This document shows positions 1-6,549 of a stretch of 34,923 nt of DNA, one piece after another (position 1 is the stretch's first letter; the number at the start of each line of letters is the position of its first letter). Under the pieces are notes generated by a model. That model saw only the letters and a list, made by a program, of their open reading frames with translations, was not told the DNA's origin and ran no database searches. A program made the translations under genes and the position numbers. The stretch is from Clostridia bacterium (GTDB lineage: Bacteria; Bacillota_A; Clostridia; Christensenellales; Aristaeellaceae), in NCBI GenBank assembly GCA_017412025.1, contig JAFQOY010000070.1, positions 1-34,923 of the forward strand, written 5' to 3'.

Positions 1-23
1 ATGTCTGAGTCACTCCCATCCTT

Positions 24-60
24 CTAACCGACTCGGTTAGACTCTAACGAAGTTGGTTAG
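24..60. promoter_or_regulatory. Two tandem 17-bp palindromes, operator-like
   Basis: Bases 24-40 form a perfect 8-1-8 palindrome (CTAACCGA-C-TCGGTTAG). Bases 44-60 form a second copy with one mismatch. The centres lie 20 bp apart, about two helical turns, so two dimers could bind the same face of the DNA. Size and shape fit TetR/AcrR-family operators; that family assignment is inference. No regulator gene is visible in the window. A short ORF with a plausible RBS (GGAG at 67-70) starts at 80 but is cut by the inverted-repeat element at 125. Confidence 0.5.
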
Positions 61-79
61 ATCTTTGGAGTATTCTCGC

Positions 80-124
80 ATGGTTTTAGAATACCGGCAA
101 GCCGACGGGTGGTTTGACGCTTAC
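80..124 (+). other. Possible truncated 5' end of a gene cut by the 125-496 element
   Basis: An ATG at 80 follows GGAG at 67-70 with a 9-base spacer and opens a frame (MVLEYRQADGWFDAY) that enters the left inverted repeat at 125 and stops at 191-193. Only the first 15 codons lie outside the repeat. I do not recognise the peptide and see no continuation after 496. It sits just downstream of the tandem palindromes, so it could be the remnant of the gene they controlled. It could equally be chance. Confidence 0.2.
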
Positions 125-162
125 ATTTCTTCCTGCATCTCAAGATGCCTCATACTCATATA
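125..162. repeat. Left inverted repeat (38 bp)
   Basis: Pairs with 459-496. The mismatches are one base at the tenth position and three adjacent bases near position 28-30 of the repeat, read from the inner end. It defines the left edge of the small element. Confidence 0.7.
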
Positions 163-221
163 TTTCTTGCTGCCCCATTGCGTTCCGGGATAAGGTACAA
201 TAAATTGCGCAAATTGAAAAA

Positions 222-290
222 GACATAGTTTGAAGCTCTGGTAGAATGAAAGTTGCGAGCGACCATTCTGAAAGGAGAGCAAACTATGTC
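222..290 (+). promoter_or_regulatory. Hairpin covering the transposase RBS and start codon
   Basis: A perfect 10-bp outer stem (gacatagttt at 222-231 with aaactatgtc at 281-290) encloses two further stems: gctct 235-239 with agagc 276-280, and agaatg 243-248 with cattct 264-269. The right arms include the Shine-Dalgarno (AAAGGAG at 271-277) and the ATG at 286. RNA read in from outside the element would fold and hide the translation start. This is a known way insertion sequences limit transposase made from flanking promoters. Confidence 0.6.
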
Positions 291-465
291 TGAGAAGATT
301 GTACAACTGAACGAGGAAGTAATCAAGGGGCAACTGAAAGAACTTGTGCGCGGAAGCGTGGAAGAAACGCTGAATGGCTTGCCGGAAGCAGAAAAACTTA
401 CACAAGCCAGGCGCTATGAGTGCTGCGAACAGAGAAAGAGATATCAAAACGGTCACAGTATATGA
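286..465 (+). pseudogene. IS256-family transposase, N-terminal remnant
   Basis: The frame reads MSEKIVQLNEEVIKGQLKEL and continues through a segment of the YERxEQRxGYxxGH type typical of the N-terminus of IS256/Mutator-family transposases. It stops after 59 residues, inside the right inverted repeat. Family members run to about 400 residues with a DDE catalytic domain, all missing here. Relative to the usual family sequence, about two residues also seem lost in the EAEKLTQ region. The start at 286 is preferred over 253 because AAAGGAG lies 8 bases upstream. It is a non-functional relic. The family call is from recognition of the N-terminal sequence. Confidence 0.8.
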
Positions 466-496
466 GTTTGAGGCATCTTGAGATGTGAGAAGAAAT
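459..496. repeat. Right inverted repeat (38 bp)
   Basis: Inverted partner of 125-162. The stop codon of the truncated transposase lies within it. Confidence 0.7.
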
Positions 497-649
497 CGCT
501 GGTTAACAGAAGAAAAAAATAGCTATTCGTCAAGGGCTTTATGAGCGGTGGCTTCGTCATCTACTATTTGGCAGAAATATTCTACGATTAGGGATTTCAA
601 GATTTGTTTTGAATAAAACAATCCGATTATGCGTCAGTCTGCTTTTTGA

Positions 650-1978
650 TTAATTTAGCTTGGAACGTTGATTTTTCAGAAGACTCCATATCCTGCGTAG
701 CATACTGTGCTGCGGAATGCGCTTTCCTGCAATGGAGCGTATTCTTTTTAATAGGGATGATTGTTCGGGCTGCAGCGGATAGACGTTATTCTGCCAGACC
801 TTGTGTTCAAGCGCGCTGCGAATACGCTCAAGGATATCTGCAATATTGCTGCGGGAGGTGGCAATGTTCAGCCTGAAGTGAAGTGATCCGCCTGTGCCGA
901 AGTCCCAGCCATCGGTGAGCAATACACGGGCATCGTGCAGAAGAAAATCGGCAATCTCGCGATGAGGACGATTCAGCGCAGAAAAATCCAGCCACATCAG
1001 ATAGGTGCCTTGAGGAGCGTGACAGGAGATAGAAGGCATATGATTTTGGAGGTATGCGCAGACAAAATCACGATTCTCACAGATATACGCGCACACTGCG
1101 TCAAGCCATTCATCACTCTTCGTATAGGCTGCGTAAAGTGCGGCAGAGGAAAACAGATTGAGCGTATCACATCGTGAAAGAAAGAGTTCCCTGCTTACTC
1201 CTTTGCGGATGGCAGGGTCTTTGGCGATGATAGATGCGGAATGCAGGCCGGAAAGATTGAAAGATTTTCCGGGAGAGGTCAACATAACACAGCGGTCTGT
1301 TTCGGGCAGGGAAAGCAGACAGGTGTGCGTACAGTCAGAATCAAGGATAAATCCGGAATGGATTTCATCGGAAACGATGATGACACGGTAACGATTGGCG
1401 AGTTTAATGAGGCGCTGAAGCTCATCCTTGCTCCATATGCGACCAACAGGATTATGTGGGCTGCATAGAAGCATCATACGCACACCTTTGGAGAACTGCG
1501 ATTGAATCTGCGTAAAATCCATGAAGTATCCGTCCTCTTTCTCGATAAGAGGAACTTGGATCAGACGGCGTCCGGTTTGCTCGACAGAAGAAAAGAACGG
1601 AGCGTAAACAGGCGGGAGGACAAGAATCCTCTCGCCTGTTTTGGTTAATGAACGAATGCAGGCAAGCATACCAGATACAACACCGCTGCAATGGACAATC
1701 CATTCGGACTTGCAGAAAAAGCCATATCGCCGTAAAAGCCAGGCGGCTTCAGCTGCCTTGCAGTCAGCATCTTTATCTGTGTATCCGTAGATCCCGTGTT
1801 CAGCTTTTGTACACAATGCGTCGATAATGGCAGGAGAGGTGCGAAAATCCATATCGGCAATATGCGCGGGCAGAAGGTTGTCATATCCAAAGCGTGATTG
1901 GAGTTGATCCCATTTTTTCGAATCTGTATTGTACCTGGAAGTCGGATTATCCAGATCGTTGCGATAAAGCTTGTTCAT
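650..1978 (-). CDS. MalY/PatB-type PLP-dependent aminotransferase (probable C-S beta-lyase)
   Basis: A fold-type I PLP enzyme of the MalY/PatB class, which splits cystathionine or cysteine to pyruvate, ammonia and a thiol; some members have regulatory roles. Visible motifs: the N-terminal ADMDF segment (~41-45), Y125, SPHNPVGR (173-180), SDEIHSG (203-209) with the cofactor aspartate, the Schiff-base lysine K238 in SPGKSFNLSGL, and R369 in HFRLNIA for the substrate carboxylate. All key residues are present. The protein has 442 residues against about 390 for the class. The extra ~50 at the C-terminus are basic and unlike the rest, so the true stop may have been lost or an extension gained. GGAGG ends 5 bases before the ATG. 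Base composition is more AT-rich than the genes further right. It stands alone. The substrate cannot be read from sequence. Confidence 0.85.
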   Translation of the reverse strand: MNKLYRNDLDNPTSRYNTDSKKWDQLQSRFGYDNLLPAHIADMDFRTSPAIIDALCTKAEHGIYGYTDKDADCKAAEAAWLLRRYGFFCKSEWIVHCSGVVSGMLACIRSLTKTGERILVLPPVYAPFFSSVEQTGRRLIQVPLIEKEDGYFMDFTQIQSQFSKGVRMMLLCSPHNPVGRIWSKDELQRLIKLANRYRVIIVSDEIHSGFILDSDCTHTCLLSLPETDRCVMLTSPGKSFNLSGLHSASIIAKDPAIRKGVSRELFLSRCDTLNLFSSAALYAAYTKSDEWLDAVCAYICENRDFVCAYLQNHMPSISCHAPQGTYLMWLDFSALNRPHREIADFLLHDARVLLTDGWDFGTGGSLHFRLNIATSRSNIADILERIRSALEHKVWQNNVYPLQPEQSSLLKRIRSIAGKRIPQHSMLRRIWSLLKNQRSKLN

Positions 1979-2073
1979 GTGACCTCCGCGATCGAGATGA
2001 ATAATTAAGAAAGAAGCGATGAATCAGTTGCTGGCAGATATACGGAATAAGAAGGCGTTTATCGTATAATCGT

Positions 2074-2082
2074 ATTATATCA
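2074..2082 (-). promoter_or_regulatory. Extended -10 promoter for the MalY/PatB gene
   Basis: On the minus strand this reads TGA-TATAAT, an extended -10 element, about 95 bases upstream of the ATG at 1978. The matching -35 region (TTATCG at 17 bp) is poor, which is common for extended -10 promoters. Confidence 0.45.
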
Positions 2083-2206
2083 AATATGTAAGACTGCGAT
2101 AACGGTTTTTGCTATGCAGGAGAGAAGGGTTATTTCTGGTTGGCATGTGGATATCTCATCCGGCACTTCGACGCAGAAATGAATTTAACAAAGGAGCGTT
2201 CAGAAG

Positions 2207-2290
2207 ATGGATGGAATAGAATTCTGGTTCAGTTGTATTGCGTGGCTAAGCAAGAGAAAGCGCAAGAGTAAATGGTTGCGTTTGCGCTGA
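2207..2290 (+). CDS. Possible 27-residue basic peptide
   Basis: AAAGGAG at 2190-2196 precedes an ATG at 2207 by 10 bases. The frame encodes a short peptide beginning MDGIEFWFSCIAWL and ending in a run rich in Lys and Arg (SKRKRKSKWLRLR). A hydrophobic start with a basic tail could suit a small membrane-associated peptide. I do not recognise it, and so short a frame may be chance. No promoter is evident directly upstream. Confidence 0.2.
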   Translation: MDGIEFWFSCIAWLSKRKRKSKWLRLR

Positions 2291-2660
2291 TCAACAATTA
2301 CTTATGGATTGACATAGCAGTAAACTGGTTGGTTATAATCGCATCATATCACTACGCCTGTTGAGTGTCAATGATGTTCCATCGCAGCTGCGTGGTACAT
2401 GATGTAAGGGAATCAAACATAGGCTGCATGTTTATGCTGCCTTGTGTTTGTGTTGTCGAGTTGATTGCGGATGGATTCATGAGGAGTGTTGTGGATCGCC
2501 ATAAGCGTATATCCTCTCGATAGACTTTTCAGAAGATGCTCTGGATAATATACGCCGCAGAAGTTTAGGTATACCTCATAAATGAATATGTGAAGCAGTC
2601 GGCGTGAATGGGGTTCTGAAGAGGAGATATAAGCCATTGATGCGATATGGCGGTTGGCGC
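2291..2660. other. Non-coding stretch, little visible content
   Basis: About 370 bases with no convincing gene. It holds one sigma-A-like promoter candidate (2309-2339) and a 50-codon frame at 2371-2523 without a credible ribosome binding site. Composition is AT-richer than the backbone, fitting a decayed accessory segment. Confidence 0.4.
2309..2339 (+). promoter_or_regulatory. Candidate sigma-A promoter with no obvious gene
   Basis: TTGACA (2309-2314) and TATAAT (2334-2339) are both perfect hexamers but 19 bp apart, slightly long. The next convincing start is yaiI at 2715, which has its own nearer -10 box. The promoter may drive a small RNA, an unannotated peptide or nothing. Confidence 0.35.
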
Positions 2661-2667
2661 GGGGATG

Positions 2668-2676
2668 TGATATAAT
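2668..2676 (+). promoter_or_regulatory. Extended -10 promoter for yaiI
   Basis: TG-A-TATAAT lies 38 bases before the ATG at 2715. No good -35 hexamer is seen at 16-18 bp. Confidence 0.5.
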
Positions 2677-2714
2677 AAAGCCATAAGAGAGAATGCGCAC
2701 AGAAGGAGATGACC

Positions 2715-3164
2715 ATGAACAGAGTTCTTGTCGATGCGGACGCCTGCCCGGTGATTAGGATTGTTGAGCGCGTCGCCCAAGCGCACGGCGTGCCCGTGAC
2801 GCTGCTGTGCGATACCAATCATGTGCTCATGTCGGATTATGCCGAAGTGAAGGTGATCGGTGCGGGCGCGGACGCTGTGGATTTCGCGCTGATCAACCTG
2901 TGCAGGCGAGGAGACGTCGTCGTGACGCAGGACTACGGCGTGGCGGCGCTGGCGCTTGGCAAGGGCGCGTATGCGATTCATCAAAGCGGAGGCCTTTACA
3001 CGCATGACAATATCGACCAGATGCTCATGGAGCGTCATCTGGCGCGCAAAGCGAGAATGGGCAAGGGCAAGCATCATCTCAAAGGGCCGAAGAAGAGGAC
3101 GAAGGAAGAGGACGAAGCGTTTGAAACGGCGTTTCGAAAGCTGCTTCAGGAAATCCAAGTATAG
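2715..3164 (+). CDS. yaiI: YaiI/YqxD family protein (UPF0178, DUF188)
   Basis: A small cytoplasmic protein of the widespread YaiI/YqxD family, of uncertain function. The N-terminus MNRVLVDADACPV is the family signature. Further family-like blocks are VTQDYGVAALAL and the region around HQSGGLYTHDNID. The acidic DAD core has led to proposals of a PIN-like nuclease fold; that is family knowledge, not something shown here. The protein has 149 residues, close to the usual ~150. The start at 2715 is chosen because AAGGAG (2703-2708) is 6 bases upstream; the in-frame ATG at 2709 touches the RBS. Composition switches here to the GC-rich backbone style. Confidence 0.85.
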   Translation: MNRVLVDADACPVIRIVERVAQAHGVPVTLLCDTNHVLMSDYAEVKVIGAGADAVDFALINLCRRGDVVVTQDYGVAALALGKGAYAIHQSGGLYTHDNIDQMLMERHLARKARMGKGKHHLKGPKKRTKEEDEAFETAFRKLLQEIQV

Positions 3165-3249
3165 GTGACGGGAAAAAATAAACCGGATTTGGCAAGTAGA
3201 ATTATAATTGATGTGATAGATTATCGGCGTTTATGAAAGGGACATACTT

Positions 3250-3756
3250 ATGATTAATTGGATGTACTATCCTAAAACAAAACGTGGCGATGTGTTGTCG
3301 GAGCAAGTGATACAGGTGTTCAAACATGTACAAGATATAATTGATTCTGAGGCTCACTCGTTGCATAGTAATGAAGTCTTAGCGGAGCTAAGTTGTGGAT
3401 TGGAGGAGCTTGGTTTTTCTGTTGAAAAAGGAAAACGTAACGATGAAAAAATACATGTTCCTGTATTGTTTGGGCTCAATGGACAAACACAATTGGCATT
3501 TGATGCGGATGCATATCATCCTCAAATGAAATATGTCATTGAAGTTGAGGCTGGGCGTGCCGTTGTAAACTATCAGTTTTTAAAAGATTTTTTCGAAGCG
3601 TGTTCAATGTTTGATACAGAGTACTTGTGTATCGCGGTTAGAAATGTATACCGAAATAAGAAGGACTTTGAGATTGTATGTAGCTTCTTTGATATGCTAT
3701 ACTCGACAAATCGAATGATATTGCCTCTTAAAGGAATTCTCATAATAGGATACTGA
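3250..3756 (+). CDS. AT-rich orphan protein with possible PD-(D/E)XK nuclease-like core
   Basis: A 168-residue protein I cannot assign to a named family. After a helical N-terminal part (1-60) comes a strand-rich core with D92/D94 in AFDADAY, then YVIEVEAGRAVVNYQFLKD. The spacing of an acidic residue, a short stretch and E-x-E on a hydrophobic strand resembles the PD-(D/E)XK nuclease core, but the usual lysine is replaced (E-V-E), so this is a hint only. There is no signal peptide or membrane segment. AAAGGG lies 8 bases before the ATG. The gene is clearly AT-rich (two sampled 60-base lines give 40% and 33% GC) and uses codons such as AAA, ATA and TTA that its neighbours avoid. Recent horizontal acquisition is likely. 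It stands alone between yaiI and bcp. Confidence 0.65.
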   Translation: MINWMYYPKTKRGDVLSEQVIQVFKHVQDIIDSEAHSLHSNEVLAELSCGLEELGFSVEKGKRNDEKIHVPVLFGLNGQTQLAFDADAYHPQMKYVIEVEAGRAVVNYQFLKDFFEACSMFDTEYLCIAVRNVYRNKKDFEIVCSFFDMLYSTNRMILPLKGILIIGY

Positions 3757-3812
3757 TAATGGTTTAGGATCGAAACACTAATGTTAGCATAGTTTGCAAA
3801 GGAGAAATCACC

Positions 3813-4277
3813 ATGCTTGAAATTGGCAGTAAGGCGCCTGATTTTACGCTCTCTGGCAAGGACGGAAACGCTGTTTCCTTGTCCGACTTTGCGGGAAAGA
3901 AAGTCGTTCTGTATTTCTATCCGAAGGACAACACGCCCGGCTGTACGCGGCAGGCCTGCGCGTTTGCGGCAAGCTACGAAGCGTTCAAATCCCTCGATGC
4001 CGTCGTCATCGGCGTGAGCAAGGACTCTGTGACTTCGCATGCAAAGTTTGCGGCGAAGTATGATATGCCGTTCATCCTGCTTGCCGATCCGGAGCTTGAG
4101 GCGATCAGGGCGTACGACGTCTGGCAGGAGAAGAAGCTCTACGGCAAGGTCAGCATGGGCGTTGTGCGCACGACGTATGTGATCGACGAAAACGGCATGA
4201 TCGAAAAGGCGATGCCCAAGGTCAAGCCGGATACCAATGCGGCAGAAATTCTTGCGTACCTGATGGGAGATAAGTAA
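3813..4277 (+). CDS. bcp: Bcp-type peroxiredoxin (thioredoxin-dependent thiol peroxidase)
   Basis: Reduces hydrogen peroxide and organic hydroperoxides in the cytoplasm using thioredoxin-delivered electrons. The peroxiredoxin motif is clear: peroxidatic C44 in TPGCT with the resolving C49 four residues on, the spacing typical of the Bcp/PrxQ class. The conserved arginine is in VRTTYVID. At 154 residues it has normal family length and no export signal. AAAGGAG is 9 bases upstream of the ATG. The stop at 4277 is one base from the yaaA start, so the two are co-transcribed and form a peroxide-defence pair. No PerR-like box was recognised upstream. Confidence 0.95.
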   Translation: MLEIGSKAPDFTLSGKDGNAVSLSDFAGKKVVLYFYPKDNTPGCTRQACAFAASYEAFKSLDAVVIGVSKDSVTSHAKFAAKYDMPFILLADPELEAIRAYDVWQEKKLYGKVSMGVVRTTYVIDENGMIEKAMPKVKPDTNAAEILAYLMGDK

Positions 4278-4278
4278 A

Positions 4279-5049
4279 ATGCGCATCATCATATCCCCGG
4301 CCAAGAAGATGAACGCCGATACGGACACGCTGCCGTGGCGCGATCTGCCCGCGTTTCTGCCCAAGACGCAGCAGCTTCTTGACCGGCTGCGCGCGATGAA
4401 TGAAGACGAACTCAAGCGCCTCTGGAAGTGCAATGATCAGATCGCGGCGCTCAACGTAGAGCGTTTGTGCGGTATGGATTTGCACAGGAATCTCACGCCG
4501 GCCATCATCGCCTACGAGGGCATTCAGTATCAGTACATGGCGCCGGACGTGTTCACGCAGAGGGAATATGACTACGTGCAGGAGCATTTGCGCATCTTAT
4601 CCGGTTTCTATGGCGTGCTGCGTCCGCTGGACGGCGTAACGCCGTACCGGCTGGAAATGCAGGCAAAGCTCAGAATGGGCGAGGCGAAAGACCTTTACGC
4701 ATTCTGGGGGAACGAGCCGGCGCGCAGCGTACTGAATGAAACGGACTGCGTGATCAATCTGGCCTCCAGGGAGTACAGTATCTGTATTTCGAAATATCTG
4801 CCCAGGGATAAGCGGATGATCACCTGCGTCTTTGGAGAAGAGAAGGACGGGAAGATTATCGAAAAGGGCACGATGTGCAAGATGGCGCGCGGCGAGATGG
4901 TGCGCTTCATGGCGGTCAATCGGATTGAAGAGCCGGAGAGACTTAAAGCGTTTGAAGGGCTGGATTACCGTTATTCAGCGGAGCATTCTGACGACAATAC
5001 CTATGTGTTTGTGCTGCGCAAAAAGAAGAAGCAAAAAGAGTTTGAGTAA
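4279..5049 (+). CDS. yaaA: YaaA family peroxide-stress protein (DUF328)
   Basis: In E. coli YaaA is induced by peroxide and limits intracellular iron and so Fenton damage; its biochemical activity is unsettled, though a DNA-binding fold has been reported. Family signatures seen: the N-terminus MRIIISPAKKM, YEGIQYQ(Y/L)MAPD near residue 80, RILSGFYGVLRPLDG around 105-119 with YRLEMQAKL just after, and FWGN near 143. The 256-residue length equals the family norm. The C-terminal tail is lysine-rich. It is translationally coupled to bcp, one base after its stop, which matches the oxidative-stress role. The transcript ends at the hairpin at 5071-5099. Confidence 0.93.
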   Translation: MRIIISPAKKMNADTDTLPWRDLPAFLPKTQQLLDRLRAMNEDELKRLWKCNDQIAALNVERLCGMDLHRNLTPAIIAYEGIQYQYMAPDVFTQREYDYVQEHLRILSGFYGVLRPLDGVTPYRLEMQAKLRMGEAKDLYAFWGNEPARSVLNETDCVINLASREYSICISKYLPRDKRMITCVFGEEKDGKIIEKGTMCKMARGEMVRFMAVNRIEEPERLKAFEGLDYRYSAEHSDDNTYVFVLRKKKKQKEFE

Positions 5050-5070
5050 AGACGAGAGAGGAAACAGCAA

Positions 5071-5099
5071 ATGGCGCAGAGCGAAGAACTCTGCGCCAT
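5071..5099. terminator. Bidirectional terminator between convergent operons
   Basis: A perfect 11-bp stem (5071-5081 with 5089-5099) and 7-base loop lie between yaaA on plus and the rhodanese gene on minus. It is flanked by an A-rich left side and GTCTGTTT on the right, so it can serve both directions. Confidence 0.7.
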
Positions 5100-5119
5100 G
5101 TCTGTTTAGCGGAATGTTT

Positions 5120-5509
5120 TCAATGGGTTACGATTTCTCCGGGCCAGGCGTTGATTCCGCCGAACTCCACGATGTTGGTATAGCCGAGCTTGACCAGTTT
5201 CTCCGCAGCCTGTCTGGAACGGTTGCCGCTGCGGCAATAGACGAGAATGAGCTGCTGTTTGTCGGGCAATCCGGGAATCTCTTCTGATCCGATGGTTTCA
5301 TTCGGAATGCAGATTGCGCCGGGAATGTGCCCGCTTTCATATTCAGCAGCCGTGCGGACGTCAAGGATAATGTAGTCCGTTTCACTGTCCATCAATTCCA
5401 TAGATTCCTGCATGCTGACCTGACGATAAGTATCTGTGCTTGCTTTGGGAGCGGCGCGCGCAGTTACGACCAGCACAGATGCGAGCAGAAGCGGCAAGAG
5501 GAGCTTCAT
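5120..5509 (-). CDS. Exported single-domain rhodanese
   Basis: A rhodanese-like sulfurtransferase domain behind a signal peptide. The N-terminus MKLLLPLLLASVLVVTARA has a hydrophobic core ending in a signal-peptidase-I-like ARA site, so the protein probably acts outside the membrane. The domain runs from about 30 to 129, with DVRTAAEYESGHIPGA and the active-site loop CRSGNRS holding the catalytic cysteine. Length is 129 residues, normal for a single-domain form. The start at 5509 is chosen because GGGAGG is 8 bases upstream; the longer frame to 5560 has none and lacks a signal start. It follows the superoxide reductase gene after 29 bases, so they share an operon. It may handle persulfide or repair oxidised thiols; the substrate is unknown. 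Confidence 0.87.
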   Translation of the reverse strand: MKLLLPLLLASVLVVTARAAPKASTDTYRQVSMQESMELMDSETDYIILDVRTAAEYESGHIPGAICIPNETIGSEEIPGLPDKQQLILVYCRSGNRSRQAAEKLVKLGYTNIVEFGGINAWPGEIVTH

Positions 5510-5538
5510 ATACAATCCCTCCCATCCAATGGATGCTT

Positions 5539-5922
5539 TCAGATCAATTCGGTCTTCCACAGGCCATGGAGATTGCAGTAGGCATAGACCGCCAGCGGCT
5601 TGTCATCGACCAGATGGAAGACGACGTTCGGCGCTTCGCCGGGCGCGAGGTATTTGCGCTGGCTGCCGCGCTGGGTGACAAGCTGTACCCATTCGATGTA
5701 GTGTGCATTCTGCATCGGGTGATCCACACTGCCGACATTTATGGTGACGACGCTGCCGTCAACGGTTACAGCCGGAATGTGCTTTTCGCCGCTGGCTTCG
5801 GTGGTATTGGGAATCAGCTCGTCCATCTTCATGCCGCAGCAGGAAGGAGAGACGCCGGAATCATGGATGGTCTCAATGACGAGGCCGCAATCGGGACAAA
5901 TATGGAACTTGACGTTTTTCAT
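5539..5922 (-). CDS. dfx: Superoxide reductase, desulfoferrodoxin type
   Basis: Reduces superoxide to hydrogen peroxide without making oxygen; characteristic of anaerobes and microaerophiles. Two iron sites are readable. The N-terminal desulforedoxin-like centre I has C9, C12, C28 and C29. Centre II has H48 (in the EKHIP motif with E46 and K47), H68, H74, C116 and H119 in [11 protein letters not shown]. All ligands are present, so this is a complete two-centre enzyme of 127 residues. GGAGG lies 8 bases before the ATG. It is the first gene of a minus-strand pair with the rhodanese. The peroxide it makes could be removed by Bcp, encoded next door on the other strand. Confidence 0.95.
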   Translation of the reverse strand: MKNVKFHICPDCGLVIETIHDSGVSPSCCGMKMDELIPNTTEASGEKHIPAVTVDGSVVTINVGSVDHPMQNAHYIEWVQLVTQRGSQRKYLAPGEAPNVVFHLVDDKPLAVYAYCNLHGLWKTELI

Positions 5923-5925
5923 AAT

Positions 5926-6342
5926 CTATTTCCTCCGTTTTGGGGTTGTTTTTTCTGATGGCCGTATTGTATCAGGATATCGTGTGCAGTTCCGTGATAA
6001 AATCACATTGACAGAGGATCTTGCGCGTTTGCCTGTGCAGCGCTGGTCAGGGCAGCATTTGGGACCTGTTTCACCAGCAATACCTTGTGGTCCGGCAGGC
6101 CCGGCGGCACCGACGGATCCCTGTGGACCGGCTGGGCCAGGTGTGCCCATGGGTCCTTGGGGGCCAACTGGACCGGGCGCACCGGCGGGGCCCTGAGGTC
6201 CCATTGGCCCGACTCTGTCTGCAGGGACTTGGGACATAGGTGGATAAACTGGGCGGCACGTGCAGTTTGAACATGGCGGAAAGTGGCAGTCCATGCAGCC
6301 GCATGGATCAATGGGCGTGCATGGCCATGGCGGACTGTTCAT
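5926..6342 (-). CDS. Collagen-like Gly-X-Y repeat protein, probably spore surface; ends uncertain
   Basis: The frame has a Cys/Pro-rich head ([21 protein letters not shown]) followed by 17 uninterrupted Gly-X-Y triplets (from [10 protein letters not shown] to GETGPK), the layout of collagen-like exosporium and coat filaments in spore formers. The open frame extends upstream to 6492, but that part is Arg-rich and would leave almost no room for promoters toward sigK, so I take the ATG at 6342; no good RBS is seen there. After the repeats the frame turns into a basic tail crossing the promoter of the next operon. Removing one base in the GGG at 6061-6063 would instead continue as [11 protein letters not shown] and stop at 6003. 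A frameshift is therefore suspected, from mutation, phase variation or sequencing. Location next to sigK fits a late sporulation role. Confidence 0.55.
   Translation of the reverse strand: MNSPPWPCTPIDPCGCMDCHFPPCSNCTCRPVYPPMSQVPADRVGPMGPQGPAGAPGPVGPQGPMGTPGPAGPQGSVGAAGPAGPQGIAGETGPKCCPDQRCTGKRARSSVNVILSRNCTRYPDTIRPSEKTTPKRRK
5966..5974 (-). promoter_or_regulatory. Extended -10 promoter of the superoxide reductase operon
   Basis: On the minus strand TGA-TACAAT lies 43 bases upstream of the ATG at 5922. It falls inside the downstream part of the collagen-like ORF as that frame is read, suggesting the ORF really ends earlier, near 6003. Confidence 0.4.
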
Positions 6343-6549
6343 ACAGCAGGAGCGGGTGAAGCGCTGCCGGATGCTCGGGGTACGCTTCCGGCATATGATG
6401 GTCGGAACTGCGATGTGAACGCCCAGCAGGCGCAATGGAGCAGTCGGCCTGCACGATGAGCGGAGCCTTGCGGGTTTTTGCGCCTTTTCCATCCGCGCAA
6501 GTCATCTGCGGATCCTGAACTTGCATAGCCTTTTCGGAGGTGATCGCAT

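Larger units (their letters stand above)
125..496 (+). mobile_element. Small non-autonomous element with 38-bp inverted repeats, IS256-derived
   Basis: The ends (125-162 and 459-496) are inverted copies matching at 34 of 38 positions. Between them lie the start region and first ~55 codons of an IS256/Mutator-family transposase, with a hairpin over its start site. The 372-bp total and truncated transposase make it look like an internally deleted, MITE-like derivative. I see no clear 8-9 bp target duplication (flanks acgcttac and cgctggtt differ). Whether the repeats are the true IS ends needs comparison with full-length relatives. Confidence 0.55.

Noticed and set aside
2371..2523. 50-codon frame starting with two ATGs
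   Set aside because: No ribosome binding site and no recognisable sequence.
6308..6526. 72-codon minus-strand frame between sigK and the collagen-like ORF
   Set aside because: No RBS at a workable distance and would leave 23 bases for two divergent promoters; partly overlaps the collagen-like frame.
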